A stretch of 64,000 nucleotides of DNA from Bacillus sp. FJAT-22090 (GCF_001278755.1 NZ_CP012601.1:496001-560000); one strand, 5' to 3'; counted from the stretch's first letter, positions 1-8,760 are shown. Notes: generated by a model from the letters alone, not told the origin. Translations and numbers: made by a program.

Positions 1-4
1 GCGG

Positions 5-1840
5 GTGAAAATGTTGAAACCTATGCTTTTAACAGATGCAACGGAAATTCCAGTAGGAAAAGACTGGTTATATGAACCAAAATATGATGGTTTTCGGTGC
101 ATTTTAGAATGGGAAAGTGAACCAATACTAAAAAGTAGAAATGGGAAAATACTTAACCTGATGTTTCCGGAGATTATTAATTATTGTCATGAAATTTATG
201 AACAAATTCAGTCTTACTTGCCTTTAACACTCGATGGCGAGTTGGTTCATTTAACGAATAATTTTAATAGTAACTTTTCTGTTGTCCAATTGAGAGGAAG
301 AATGCGTAACGAAGATGTCATTCAAAACCATGTACAACGGTTCCCATGTCATTATGTTGCTTTTGATCTTCTTGTTAATAAAGGAGAAGGTCAATTCGAT
401 CTTTCTCTTACAAAGCGAAAACAGCAATTGCAAAAACTATTTCAGAAGCTAAATCTTCCTCTTTCCATAAATTATGAAAATGTACAGCGACTGCAAGCAA
501 TTGAAGTTTACAAGGATGATAAAACCTTATGGAATCAAATTGTAGTGAATAATGGAGAAGGGATAATCGCAAAGAGAAAAAATAGTATATGGATTAGTGA
601 GAGGCGCACCGGTAACTGGTTGAAAATAAAAAACTGGAAATTTGTTAGTGTGATTCTAACCAAATTTGATAAAAGTAATAATTTTTTTCATGGTGCTATT
701 TACTTGAATGAGGAACTTGTAGAAATAGTTACGTTTCTTCATGGACTAAAGGAAGAAGAGTTAAAAACATTGGCAACACTATTTCAATCCAATGGAAAGA
801 AGGTAAATAAAAACATTTGGGAAATAGAACCTTCGATATGCGTGGATATCGCATGTATAGATTTTGATGGAAAAAGTTTAAGAGAACCAAGATTCCATCG
901 ATTTAGCTTTGAAAAGGAGCCACATGAATGTCAGTGGCAACAAATGCAAAGACAACTATTCCCTTTGCCAGAAAAGGTTACAATCACTCACCCAGATAAA
1001 CCGATTTGGCCAGCTAATGGTCTTCAAAAAGATGATTATTTATTTTATTTACAAAATATTTCCTCTTTTATTCTTCCTTTTTTAAGTGACCGCCAGCTTA
1101 CGGTTATTCGATATCCGCATGGAGTTCCTGGAGAAAGTTTTTATCAAAAAAATTTCCCTGATACTGTTCCAGATTTCATTAAAACAGAACAGATGGAGGA
1201 TAACCGTTACGTGATGTGCAATGATTTGGAATCATTGCTTTGGCTTGGAAATCAGCTGGCATTAGAATTTCATATACCTTTTCAGCCTATCTACACAACT
1301 AAACCGACTGAAATAGTTTTTGACCTTGATCCTCCTTCTGTGCACGAGTTTTCCTTAGCGGTTGAAGCAGCATTAAGAATGAAAGCTATATTCGATCATT
1401 TTGAACTTCCATCTTTTGTTAAAACTTCTGGTGGTAAGGGGTTACAGGTTTATATTCCATTGCCTTTGAATAAGTATTCTTATGATGATACCCGCGTGTT
1501 TACAAAGTTTGTTTGCGATTTTTTATGTGAGCAGGAACCAAAATGGTTTACCACCGAGCGCCTAAAAAAAAATCGTAATAACAAATTATATTTGGATTAT
1601 GTTCAACATCACGAAGGAAAAACGATTATCGCTCCATATTCTACTAGAGGAAACGAACATGGTTTTGTTGCCACTCCATTAATTTGGGAAGAAGTATGTG
1701 ACTCTTTAAAGCCAGACTTATTTTCTATTCATTCTGTTTTGGAACGTATAAAAAAAATTGGCAATCCATTTCGTGACTTTCGTCAAGGAGTCGAGGAGCA
1801 AAAACTTGAAAATGTACTACAGCAGTTAAAAGGGGATTAA
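5..1840 (+). CDS. ligD: ATP-dependent DNA ligase D (ligase + polymerase domains)
   Basis: This is the non-homologous end-joining ligase that works with Ku. The N-terminal ATP-dependent ligase domain (about residues 1-300) has the adenylation motif KYDG with catalytic Lys26. The C-terminal archaeo-eukaryotic primase-like polymerase domain (from about 320) shows RYPHG, a FYQKNFP segment and the metal-binding FDLDPP motif. The 611 aa length equals Bacillus subtilis LigD (YkoU); the order ligase-then-polymerase, with no 3'-phosphoesterase domain, is the Bacillus form. The start is GTG at 5 or ATG at 11; the upstream RBS and any ku gene lie outside the window. In Bacillus LigD acts in spores and stationary cells; no promoter is visible here. 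Confidence 0.93.
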   Translation: MKMLKPMLLTDATEIPVGKDWLYEPKYDGFRCILEWESEPILKSRNGKILNLMFPEIINYCHEIYEQIQSYLPLTLDGELVHLTNNFNSNFSVVQLRGRMRNEDVIQNHVQRFPCHYVAFDLLVNKGEGQFDLSLTKRKQQLQKLFQKLNLPLSINYENVQRLQAIEVYKDDKTLWNQIVVNNGEGIIAKRKNSIWISERRTGNWLKIKNWKFVSVILTKFDKSNNFFHGAIYLNEELVEIVTFLHGLKEEELKTLATLFQSNGKKVNKNIWEIEPSICVDIACIDFDGKSLREPRFHRFSFEKEPHECQWQQMQRQLFPLPEKVTITHPDKPIWPANGLQKDDYLFYLQNISSFILPFLSDRQLTVIRYPHGVPGESFYQKNFPDTVPDFIKTEQMEDNRYVMCNDLESLLWLGNQLALEFHIPFQPIYTTKPTEIVFDLDPPSVHEFSLAVEAALRMKAIFDHFELPSFVKTSGGKGLQVYIPLPLNKYSYDDTRVFTKFVCDFLCEQEPKWFTTERLKKNRNNKLYLDYVQHHEGKTIIAPYSTRGNEHGFVATPLIWEEVCDSLKPDLFSIHSVLERIKKIGNPFRDFRQGVEEQKLENVLQQLKGD

Positions 1841-1858
1841 AATTACTCATAATTACCA

Positions 1859-1888
1859 TTGATTAAAAACGTATGTTCTGTATATAAT
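1859..1888 (+). promoter_or_regulatory. Sigma-A promoter of the YolD operon
   Basis: TTGATT (1859-1864) and TATAAT (1883-1888) are separated by 18 bp and precede the small-gene operon starting at 1919. The LexA-like box begins 3 bp after the -10, so repressor binding would block initiation. Confidence 0.6.
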
Positions 1889-1890
1889 AA

Positions 1891-1902
1891 GAACAAACGT
1901 TC
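1891..1902 (+). promoter_or_regulatory. LexA (DinR) box
   Basis: GAACAAACGTTC is a perfect match to the Firmicutes SOS-box core GAAC-N4-GTTC. It sits between the -10 and the RBS of the operon at 1919-2686, predicting DNA-damage induction. Confidence 0.75.
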
Positions 1903-1918
1903 TTAAGGAGAGGTTAAT

Positions 1919-2140
1919 GTGAAGGATGAAATTTCGAAGTATATGCGTTATGGACAATTACTGGATGTAATGTATCTATCGAGAAGTGGTGAGGTGACGA
2001 AAAGGCGAATAAAGGTTTTGAAGTTACAAGGAGAATCATTTCAAGTGTATTGTTTCACTCGAAACGCAAAACGAACTTTTCTTATTGGCAACGTTCTCGC
2101 ATGCATCCCTGTCATTAACAGAGAGAAGGATGTTATCTAA
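1919..2140 (+). CDS. Small WYL-like protein, SOS-operon member
   Basis: A 73 aa protein starting at GTG 1919 behind AAGGAGAGG. It is a single small beta-rich domain with a GQLLDVMYLSRSGE start, resembling the short WYL-like proteins often encoded next to YolD genes; I do not recognise a named homologue. Its last codons touch the ATG of the next gene (2140), so the two are probably translationally coupled. The LexA box upstream suggests induction by DNA damage. Function unknown; a role as regulator or accessory to translesion synthesis is inference only. Confidence 0.7.
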   Translation: MKDEISKYMRYGQLLDVMYLSRSGEVTKRRIKVLKLQGESFQVYCFTRNAKRTFLIGNVLACIPVINREKDVI

Positions 2141-2514
2141 TGTCTTCCTTTGATGATTTTATACATGAAAAACTGGACTTATCAAAAGTGCAGGATAGAG
2201 GTTCTAAAAAGTGGGTGGCGATGATGTTACCTGAACATCTCAAGCTTATTAGACAATATAATGATGACTCAAAAAAAATACCTAAACCTGAATTGAATGA
2301 GTGGGATCTTGAGGCCATACAAGAATCAATCGAACTAGCGATGAAAAGGAACGTAGAAGTAAAAATTAAACTATGGAAAGATGGTGGATTTACTATATAT
2401 GTTGGAAAGTTGATATGGGTGGACTTAAATCGACGATTAATTGAAATGGAAGATACCTTCAAATCATTCTCTTTAAGATTGGATGAAATAGTTGATATCA
2501 CCTTATTAGAATAG
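2140..2514 (+). CDS. YolD-like family protein
   Basis: A 124 aa protein with the YolD-family signature: an N-terminal DRGSKKW segment, the MMLPEHLKLI motif, an acidic linker and a C-terminal beta-rich domain. YolD-like genes are usually paired with a Y-family polymerase (UvrX/YqjW type) under LexA control. Here the operon keeps the SOS box but has no polymerase gene, only small neighbours. It overlaps the upstream gene by one base (TAATG). The family assignment rests on motifs; the biochemical role of YolD is not established. Confidence 0.85.
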   Translation: MSSFDDFIHEKLDLSKVQDRGSKKWVAMMLPEHLKLIRQYNDDSKKIPKPELNEWDLEAIQESIELAMKRNVEVKIKLWKDGGFTIYVGKLIWVDLNRRLIEMEDTFKSFSLRLDEIVDITLLE

Positions 2515-2530
2515 AAAGAAGGTTCTTGTC

Positions 2531-2686
2531 GTGGATCAAGAGAAAAAAGAGGTAGAAATAAATGAATTAATAGAAGAATTGATGAATCAATACCCACATC
2601 AAAATATAATGGATGCCCTCGATTATTTAGCCTCCTCTTCTCTAATCGAGGGAAAGAAAGAATCTAAGCACAAATACACTACATAA
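2531..2686 (+). CDS. Small hypothetical protein, third gene of the YolD operon
   Basis: An open frame of 51 codons starts at GTG 2531, behind a GAAGG RBS, 16 bp after the YolD stop. The product is acidic and probably helical (EINELIEELMNQYP, then DALDYLASSSLIEG) with a basic tail, and has no membrane segment. Co-orientation, tight spacing and a plausible RBS suggest it is real. It could be the counterpart of the small YqzH-type genes in the B. subtilis SOS operon, but I cannot verify homology. Confidence 0.5.
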   Translation: MDQEKKEVEINELIEELMNQYPHQNIMDALDYLASSSLIEGKKESKHKYTT

Positions 2687-2754
2687 GGTCATTTAAGTAG
2701 GAATCACCTTTTCATATTACTTTTTTCTCATTATGAAAAACTATTAAAATTTGT

Positions 2755-2779
2755 GTTTAACTCGACTAGAGGTGGGAAT
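2755..2779 (+). promoter_or_regulatory. Sigma-B type promoter of the KGG protein
   Basis: GTTTAA (2755-2760) and GGGAAT (2774-2779), spaced 13 bp, match the Bacillus general-stress consensus GTTTAA-N12-15-GGGWAW. It lies 52 bp upstream of a GsiB-like gene, a classic sigma-B target. Confidence 0.65.
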
Positions 2780-2831
2780 ATAAATAGTGAGCTTGATTAC
2801 CAAGCTTGAAAAAAATGAAGGAGGAATTACC

Positions 2832-3080
2832 ATGGCAAACAACCAGAACAATCGCAACAGAAACAACAATGGAAGCATGAGTTTCGAAGAAGCGGGACGT
2901 AAAGGTGGAGAAGCTACCTCCCGAAATCACGATCGTGACTTTTACGAAGAAATCGGTCAAAAAGGCGGAGAAGCACGGCGTGGACAAAACAACGACAACG
3001 ATAATGGCAAAATGAGCAGAGAAGAAGCTGGCCGTAAGGGCGGAGAAGCTCGTAGCAGACAACGTAATAACAATAATTAA
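2832..3080 (+). CDS. KGG-repeat hydrophilic stress protein (GsiB-like)
   Basis: An 82 aa very hydrophilic, Asn/Arg/Gly-rich protein. Three spaced copies of the G(R/Q)KGGEA motif, each preceded by an (E)EAG or EEIG segment, identify the stress-induced KGG family that includes B. subtilis GsiB, a late-embryogenesis-abundant-like hydrophilin. ATG 2832 was chosen because AAGGAGG stands 8 bp upstream; an in-frame GTG at 2787 has no such site. The sigma-B type promoter upstream fits a general-stress role in desiccation, osmotic or cold tolerance (family knowledge). A strong terminator follows. Confidence 0.85.
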   Translation: MANNQNNRNRNNNGSMSFEEAGRKGGEATSRNHDRDFYEEIGQKGGEARRGQNNDNDNGKMSREEAGRKGGEARSRQRNNNN

Positions 3081-3140
3081 TTAAAAAATTGTCAATTAAA
3101 AATTACAATTGAATAGCTAAATAGAGTTATATTGTAACTC

Positions 3141-3182
3141 AAAGACAGCCATAGTTGAATTACAACTATGGTTGTCTTTTTT
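3141..3182 (+). terminator. Intrinsic terminator after KGG gene
   Basis: A 17 bp stem (3141-3157 with 3163-3179, one G-U pair), a 5 nt loop and a T-run. Confidence 0.85.
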
Positions 3183-3660
3183 ATGATTGAATAGTTTATT
3201 CAGGGAGATAGAAAGTACTCGCCGAATAGAAAGGGAGATAGCGACCGAAATTGCATCTTCGGGAGCTTGAAAGATTAGTAGGACAAAATTTATTCTCTAA
3301 TTATCCATAATGCTTTCAACCAGTCTTCAAAAGTTGCAGAAGTGCGACGGACAGACAGAAGTAACAAGATTACCGAAAAAAGAGAGTAGAGGCGTGACAC
3401 TAGTCACGCCTCTACTCTCTAGAAAAATCACACGGTTATGATGAACTCCCGTCCTGTCCACAAGCACTCCAGAAAATTTTTGGAAACAGGTATTGATAGG
3501 GATTTTCTACAGAAAAAAACTCAGTACATAAAGATTGAAATAAAATAAAAATTGTTATATATTATTTCCTGTTGGAAAAAACATGAAAACACAATGAATG
3601 TCATATTCTTATTGATATAAATTTATAATTTTGAACTATAAGGAGAAGAACAAAGAATAA
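3183..3660. other. 478 bp gene-free region with an isolated hairpin
   Basis: No convincing coding frame is present. It holds one perfect 18 bp inverted repeat (annotated separately) and, close to 3640, the AAGGAGAAG RBS of the next gene. The rest is AT-rich with no recognised RNA family. Confidence 0.5.
3381..3420. repeat. Perfect 18 bp inverted repeat (hairpin)
   Basis: The arms 3381-3398 and 3403-3420 are exact reverse complements separated by ACTA. The stem is GC-rich in its inner half. An A-tract precedes it, so it would act as a terminator if read on the minus strand, but no minus-strand gene leads into it. Confidence 0.8.
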
Positions 3661-4218
3661 ATGAACGATAAATATACAGAGAAAAATCTTTGTGAATTGA
3701 TAAGTGCAACGATGCAGTCAGTGGAAATGGATGTTCAATTAAGACAAGATAACTCTGGAGTTAATATGAGTTATAACTTTATCGGAGATTATGTAGGTTT
3801 TGATGCAAATCGTTTAATAGAAGCAAAAGAGGAAATGCAAACAACCATCTCCTTGGAGGTATATATAAAAACGATAACATTGCATGAGTTGGGTCATGCA
3901 ATTGATCGGAAGGCTCTATTGGAAACGTTAGACCGAACGATAGAGATTTTTGACGCAAAAAGGAATAATTCTCTATATGAACTTTATAATCGTGTAGATT
4001 TACTTTCGATGGTAATAGAAGAACATGAAATGAATCTTATTTTTGAAGAAATAGCATGGGAAAATGCACAAAAACTTAACGAAAAGTTTCATATTGTCGA
4101 AGAGAAATGCTTCGAAGCTATTAAAAAGTATAGCTTAGAAACATATACTGACTTATATCATGAAGACTTGAATTTATATGAAAAACTAGTAAAAGAGCAC
4201 ACTGTACAAATTGCTTAA
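3661..4218 (+). CDS. Putative zinc metallopeptidase-like protein (HELGH)
   Basis: A 185 aa soluble protein with TLHELGHAID at about residues 77-86, the HExxH signature of gluzincin-type metalloproteins, and a downstream EEIAWENAQ segment that could give the third zinc ligand, as in M78/ImmA-type folds. No signal peptide or membrane segment is visible. It stands alone after a 478 bp gap and ends in a bidirectional terminator shared with the convergent phosphatase gene. No partner regulator is adjacent, so an ImmA role is not supported. Specific function unknown. Confidence 0.6.
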   Translation: MNDKYTEKNLCELISATMQSVEMDVQLRQDNSGVNMSYNFIGDYVGFDANRLIEAKEEMQTTISLEVYIKTITLHELGHAIDRKALLETLDRTIEIFDAKRNNSLYELYNRVDLLSMVIEEHEMNLIFEEIAWENAQKLNEKFHIVEEKCFEAIKKYSLETYTDLYHEDLNLYEKLVKEHTVQIA

Positions 4219-4221
4219 TAT

Positions 4222-4260
4222 AAAATGCCAACTGAACCTAGAATTCAGTTGGCATTTTTT
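4222..4260. terminator. Bidirectional terminator
   Basis: Stem AAAATGCCAACTGAA with its complement around a short loop, with an A-run on the left and a T-run on the right; it serves the convergent genes ending at 4218 and 4261. Confidence 0.85.
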
Positions 4261-4980
4261 CTATTTATAAAAATGTAACCATGCTTCATATATACCTCCG
4301 GCAAAATGCTCGGTAGCTCGGTAAAGATAAGGGTGGTTTTTCATTTGAACAAGTTCCAGTTGAGCATTTCCTACGATGACAGAAGGATGACCCAAGGCAA
4401 GCATGTCCATATCATTTCCCGAATCTCCAGCGATAAGAACTTTAACATCTTCATTTGCATAACTTTGAAGGATATAATTTAAAGCTTCTCCTTTACCACT
4501 ATTCTCAGGAAGAATATCTACATCCCGATTGGAACTAAAAATAAGCTTATGCGGAATATTCTCTTCCACTAAAGCTTTTTCAAACTGTTTTACGACTTCC
4601 TCATTTTGATCGACGGTAAAAGAAATTCGTTTAGTACTTGGAAGAGTTTGTCTTTGAAGAGCAGGAAAGAAACTGGCAAGCTTGATGATACGTTCAGGGT
4701 TCCAATTAGTATGCATTTTTTTTGCCCAAGTAGTATCTTCAGTAAGTTTTTCTGAAGTATAGATTGCTGCACCGACATCTGTTATAAGAATGTCCGGCTT
4801 CGGTAAATTCTCAATTTCAATTAAAGAAGAAACTGATGCAAAATGTCTTCCTGTAATATAGACAAGTTCTACCTCTATATTAGAGTTTTCATAATGCTGC
4901 AATAATCTTTGAAGTGCTGATGGATCACCTACAAGTGTTCCATCAAGATCAGTTGCTAACATATATGGTTTTTTTCTCAC
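4261..4980 (-). CDS. HAD hydrolase, sucrose-phosphatase-like
   Basis: A HAD-superfamily phosphatase of 239 aa. Motif I is DLDGT (nucleophile Asp11, acid Asp13), motif II is the Thr of VYITGR, motif III is the Lys of GKGEAL, and motif IV is AGDSGNDMDML. This C2-cap arrangement and length match sucrose-6-phosphate phosphatase (S6PP). GTG 4980 was chosen because GAGGTGG stands 6 bp upstream and the HAD motif begins 10 residues later; a longer in-frame start would add 30 non-family residues. It overlaps the end of the glycosyltransferase gene by 32 bp, indicating one operon. Trehalose- or mannosyl-type sugar phosphates are alternative substrates. Confidence 0.75.
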   Translation of the reverse strand: MRKKPYMLATDLDGTLVGDPSALQRLLQHYENSNIEVELVYITGRHFASVSSLIEIENLPKPDILITDVGAAIYTSEKLTEDTTWAKKMHTNWNPERIIKLASFFPALQRQTLPSTKRISFTVDQNEEVVKQFEKALVEENIPHKLIFSSNRDVDILPENSGKGEALNYILQSYANEDVKVLIAGDSGNDMDMLALGHPSVIVGNAQLELVQMKNHPYLYRATEHFAGGIYEAWLHFYK

Positions 4981-6169
4981 CAATAACCACCTCGTAAAGT
5001 GAATCCATTTTTTGTGCCAAAGTGGTCCAATTGAATTCCTGATTTGCAAAAATGGCAGCGCTTCTACCAAGCTTGTTCGTGAAGTTTCTATTAAAGAGTA
5101 CTGTACTCATTGCTTGAGCTAAATTATATTCATTACCTTTTTCAATATGCAATCCGGTAACTTTATTTTTAACAACATCTTTTAATCCCCCAACTTTGGA
5201 AGCGATAACAGGACAGCCGCAAGCTTGTGCTTCTGCAGCAACCATCCCAAAAGATTCATAGAAAGAAGGTACTACGACAGCAGTCGCATGATTAAAAATA
5301 GTAGCTAGTTGTTTTTGTGATTTCGCTCCTAGGAACTCGATTCTATGCTCAAGTCCTCTTATAGCAGCTCGGAGGTTTCTATCCTTTGGTAATTTGTTGT
5401 ACGAATCCACACATTCTGCATCTCCACCTGCAATGAGAAGTTTCGTAGTAGGCTCAAGATCATTCTTCTCGACAAGAAGACGGAATGCATTTACAAGGGT
5501 ATAGATTCCCTTTGTTTTTTGTAATCTTCCTGCAAATGCAAAGTAAGGGTTTTTGCCTTCTACACTAGTTTTTAGTGGACGGAAAGCTTGATCTACTCCG
5601 ATAGGAATCACTTTAATTGGTGATGGATGATCAACAAAACGATGGATGAGATTTTTTTCGTTTTTTGTAGTGGCAACAATTGCGTCTACAGAGGTTAAAA
5701 TCATTTTCTCTGTGCAGAGTCTGACAGGTTCTGAAATTCCAGTGGCTTCTTCTTTCGCAACACCAAGCGAATGATTTGTATGAACCCAAGGAATCATGTA
5801 ATCAGCTTTTACATAAGAACCTAAAAGTCCAGAAAGCCAGTAATGGGAGTGAACTAAATCGTACGATGTAAGATCAATTGTTTCTTTCATTTCTTTATAA
5901 AAGACCGGGAGCAAATCATATAATTCACTTTTAGGAACGTAGGTTTTCTTACCCGCTCCTATTCTAATAACTCGACAAGAGTAACCAAAGCTTTCAATTT
6001 GTGGATCTAACGGGTTACACCAATGTGTAATCACATCCACTTTATTTCCTTCTTTTTCAAGGGATAAAGCAAGTTGCTTTACATAATTATTTTGACCGCC
6101 AGCTTGCTCACTACCTAAAGGAGCAAGGGGATCACCATGATCTGAAATAAATAATATATTTTTTTGCAA
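4949..6169 (-). CDS. GT4 glycosyltransferase, sucrose-phosphate-synthase-like
   Basis: A 406 aa GT-B retaining glycosyltransferase. The N-terminal domain starts with ILFISDHGDP and contains GGQNNYVKQLA, the glycine-rich loop typical of sucrose-phosphate and sucrose synthases. The C-terminal nucleotide-sugar domain has FAGRLQKTKG and the EX7E motif in ESFGMVAAEA. The start is TTG 6169 behind AGGGGAAG. It is co-transcribed with the overlapping S6PP-like HAD gene, so a two-step route to sucrose or a similar non-reducing sugar, as compatible solute, is likely (inference). The acceptor is not proven by sequence; other GT4 activities remain possible. Confidence 0.75.
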   Translation of the reverse strand: MQKNILFISDHGDPLAPLGSEQAGGQNNYVKQLALSLEKEGNKVDVITHWCNPLDPQIESFGYSCRVIRIGAGKKTYVPKSELYDLLPVFYKEMKETIDLTSYDLVHSHYWLSGLLGSYVKADYMIPWVHTNHSLGVAKEEATGISEPVRLCTEKMILTSVDAIVATTKNEKNLIHRFVDHPSPIKVIPIGVDQAFRPLKTSVEGKNPYFAFAGRLQKTKGIYTLVNAFRLLVEKNDLEPTTKLLIAGGDAECVDSYNKLPKDRNLRAAIRGLEHRIEFLGAKSQKQLATIFNHATAVVVPSFYESFGMVAAEAQACGCPVIASKVGGLKDVVKNKVTGLHIEKGNEYNLAQAMSTVLFNRNFTNKLGRSAAIFANQEFNWTTLAQKMDSLYEVVIGEKKTIYVSN

Positions 6170-6362
6170 GTTTGTCTTCCCCTTTCTAGTTATTAGCCTA
6201 TTAATCTATTTCCCTATAATCAGAATAATTAAACATCCCTAACGATAAAAAATACCCACCTTTTAGGAGGATATTTACCAATTGGTTTTAATTAAAAATA
6301 GGAAAATGGTCAAAAGTGAGATAGTATAGAAATATTAGCGATTGTAAAGGTAGGCGAGTGAG

Positions 6363-7361
6363 TTGAAAAAAAAACATTATAGCCTAAAAAACAATGAGAA
6401 TATTATTTTTTTCCCAGGAATGATTGATAAACTAATTGAAGATGGTTTAGCATTTGCGGAAGAAAATAATTATATGAAAGCGACTGAATGTTTTGATGAA
6501 GCAAAAAAGTACGTTGAGTTAGATGACATGATTCTAAGCATATATATTCTCGCTTTACTAGAAACTAGAAGACAGCAAGAAGCGAAGGAAATATGTGAGG
6601 ATTTGATGAAGAAAAGGTCACCTATGTTTGAGCAAATCGTTGAATTATATTTGACAATTTTACTTGATTTGAAGGAATATGGTGAAGTAGATAAAGTATT
6701 AAACAGATTACTTGTCGATAAAAGATTTCCAAATGATCGAAAACAAAATTTTCTACAATTAAAAGAGTTAAGTGGAAAACTTGCCAAGGAACAAGAAAGT
6801 CTACTAGACACGGATCAATCTTTCACACCCGACAATGAAAAGTTTAATATAAATGAATTTACAAAGTTAAGTGTTGAAGAACAAGAAAGATTGTTGCAAG
6901 AATCTTTTTTCCGAGATGTTACAGATGTTATTCCAAGTATTAGAGATATAGCAGAAAATAGTAGCATCTATCCAGCTATTAGGTCACTTGCGCTTTTAGT
7001 GCTTGGCGCAATTGGTGAGACAACCGAGGTAGAAATTGAAAAATTTGGATATAAAGCAAAGGTCAACCCTGTGAATCCACCTACACCAAATGCTGTAGAC
7101 CGAATAGAATCTATAAATCAACAGGTACATGAATTTTTAGAAAAAGATCCGTCGAAATTCGAAATGACAATCGGATTAGTTCATAGTCATGCCTATGCGT
7201 TGTTCCCATTTGATTGGGTCGGATATAGTGATCAAGAAGTAGCAAAAGGATATGTGGACTTTGTAGAATCATTGTTTGGAAATGGAAACGGACAAAAAGA
7301 TGAACTAAGTAATCTGATAAAACGATTAGAAGACTCAACGGTAATAGTTGAAGAGGAATAA
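6363..7361 (+). CDS. ysoA: TPR-repeat protein YsoA
   Basis: A 332 aa soluble protein with tetratricopeptide-like helical hairpins in the first half (AFAEENNYMKATECFDEAKK and similar), then a less regular C-terminal domain containing HSHAYALFPFDW. It lies directly upstream of tig, as ysoA does in B. subtilis, and shares its length class. The start is TTG 6363 with a weak RBS. The biochemical role is unknown; TPRs imply protein-protein interaction. The tig promoter overlaps its stop region. Confidence 0.8.
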   Translation: MKKKHYSLKNNENIIFFPGMIDKLIEDGLAFAEENNYMKATECFDEAKKYVELDDMILSIYILALLETRRQQEAKEICEDLMKKRSPMFEQIVELYLTILLDLKEYGEVDKVLNRLLVDKRFPNDRKQNFLQLKELSGKLAKEQESLLDTDQSFTPDNEKFNINEFTKLSVEEQERLLQESFFRDVTDVIPSIRDIAENSSIYPAIRSLALLVLGAIGETTEVEIEKFGYKAKVNPVNPPTPNAVDRIESINQQVHEFLEKDPSKFEMTIGLVHSHAYALFPFDWVGYSDQEVAKGYVDFVESLFGNGNGQKDELSNLIKRLEDSTVIVEEE

Positions 7362-7363
7362 TG

Positions 7364-7391
7364 TTGAAAGTATATGCATCTATGCTATAAT
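7364..7391 (+). promoter_or_regulatory. Sigma-A promoter of tig
   Basis: TTGAAA (7364-7369), 16 bp spacer, TATAAT (7386-7391), about 90 bp upstream of the trigger factor start. Confidence 0.7.
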
Positions 7392-7479
7392 ATACAAGTT
7401 GTCAATATAATTAGTGAAAACCTGTCCTGTTCTATTACAGGCTACTAAATTATGTAATTTATTTTTGGAGGTAGAATAT

Positions 7480-8760
7480 ATGTCAGTGAAATGGGAAAAA
7501 CAAGAAGGAAACAATGGACTTTTAACAGTTGAGGTTCCTGCAGATGTAGTTGCAAAAGGATTAGATCAAGCATTTAAAAAAGTTGTAAAGCAAATTAACG
7601 TACCTGGTTTCCGTAAAGGAAAAATGCCACGTCAAATGTTTGAAAAAATGTATGGTGTGGAATCTTTATACCAAGATGCATTAGATTTTATTCTTCCACA
7701 CGCTTATGGCGATGCAGTTGAAGAAGCGGGAATCACTCCTGTAGATCAACCAGAAATCGATATCGTAACAATGGAAAAAGGACAACCATTAGTATTTACA
7801 GCTAAAGTTGTTGTAAAACCAGAAGTTACACTTGGAGACTATAAAGGTTTAGAAGTTACTAAATTAGTTACGGAAGTAACAGATGCTGAAATCGAAGAAC
7901 AATTGAAAAACCAACAAACTCGTTTAGCTGAACTTGTTGTAAAAGAAGATGCAATCGTTGAAGGTGATACTGCTGTTATCGACTTCGAAGGTTTCTCTGA
8001 CGGTGTTGCTTTTGAAGGTGGAGCAGGAACAGATTATCCTTTAGAAATTGGTTCAAACTCTTTCATCCCAGGATTTGAAGAGCAATTGATCGGCTTGAAA
8101 ACTGGCGAATCTAAAGATGTAGAAGTAACATTCCCTGAAGAATATCACGCAGCTGAATTAGCTGGTAAGCCAGCAGTATTCAAAGTTACTGTGAAAGAAG
8201 TTAAAGGAAAAGAACTTCCTGAACTTAATGATGATTTCGCTAAAGAAGTAGATGCTGAAGTAGAAAGTATCGATGCTTTACGTACAAAATTAAAAGAAGT
8301 AACTGCAGAAGAGAAAAAACAATTAGCTGAACAAAGTCTTCGTGATGATTTAGTGGAAGCTGCTGCTGCAAATGCTACAATCGACATTCCAGAAGCAATG
8401 GTTCAAACAGAAACAGACCGCATGCTACAAGAATTTGGCCAACGTTTACAACAACAAGGTATGAACTTAGACCTTTACTATCAATTCTCTGGTCAAGATG
8501 AAGATGCACTTCGTGGTCAAATGGCAGAAGATGCTAAAAAACGCGTTCAAGTTTCATTAACTTTAGAAGCGATTGCTGAAAAAGAAAATCTTCAAGTAAC
8601 AGAAGAAGATATTAATGCAGAACTTGAAAAAATGGGTGCACAATTCAATATGTCTGCTGAAGATATTAAAAATGCACTTGGTGGTACTTCTGTTCTTGAG
8701 AATGATGTACGTTTCCAAAAAACAGTGGAATTCTTAGTAGAAAACGCTAAAATTTCATAA
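7480..8760 (+). CDS. tig: Trigger factor (ribosome-associated chaperone)
   Basis: A 426 aa protein with all three trigger-factor domains. The N-terminal ribosome-binding domain carries the GFRKGKMPR signature (near residue 45), followed by an FKBP-type peptidyl-prolyl isomerase domain (about 160-245) and a C-terminal helical chaperone domain. ATG 7480 follows a good GGAGG; an upstream in-frame extension is ruled out by family length. It binds L23 at the ribosome exit tunnel and folds nascent chains. It has its own promoter and a terminator, then clpX, the usual order. Confidence 0.97.
   Translation: MSVKWEKQEGNNGLLTVEVPADVVAKGLDQAFKKVVKQINVPGFRKGKMPRQMFEKMYGVESLYQDALDFILPHAYGDAVEEAGITPVDQPEIDIVTMEKGQPLVFTAKVVVKPEVTLGDYKGLEVTKLVTEVTDAEIEEQLKNQQTRLAELVVKEDAIVEGDTAVIDFEGFSDGVAFEGGAGTDYPLEIGSNSFIPGFEEQLIGLKTGESKDVEVTFPEEYHAAELAGKPAVFKVTVKEVKGKELPELNDDFAKEVDAEVESIDALRTKLKEVTAEEKKQLAEQSLRDDLVEAAAANATIDIPEAMVQTETDRMLQEFGQRLQQQGMNLDLYYQFSGQDEDALRGQMAEDAKKRVQVSLTLEAIAEKENLQVTEEDINAELEKMGAQFNMSAEDIKNALGGTSVLENDVRFQKTVEFLVENAKIS

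Noticed and set aside
3661..4218. ImmA/IrrE-type anti-repressor
   Set aside because: The HExxH motif fits, but no Xre-type repressor gene is next to it and it lies outside the mobile island.
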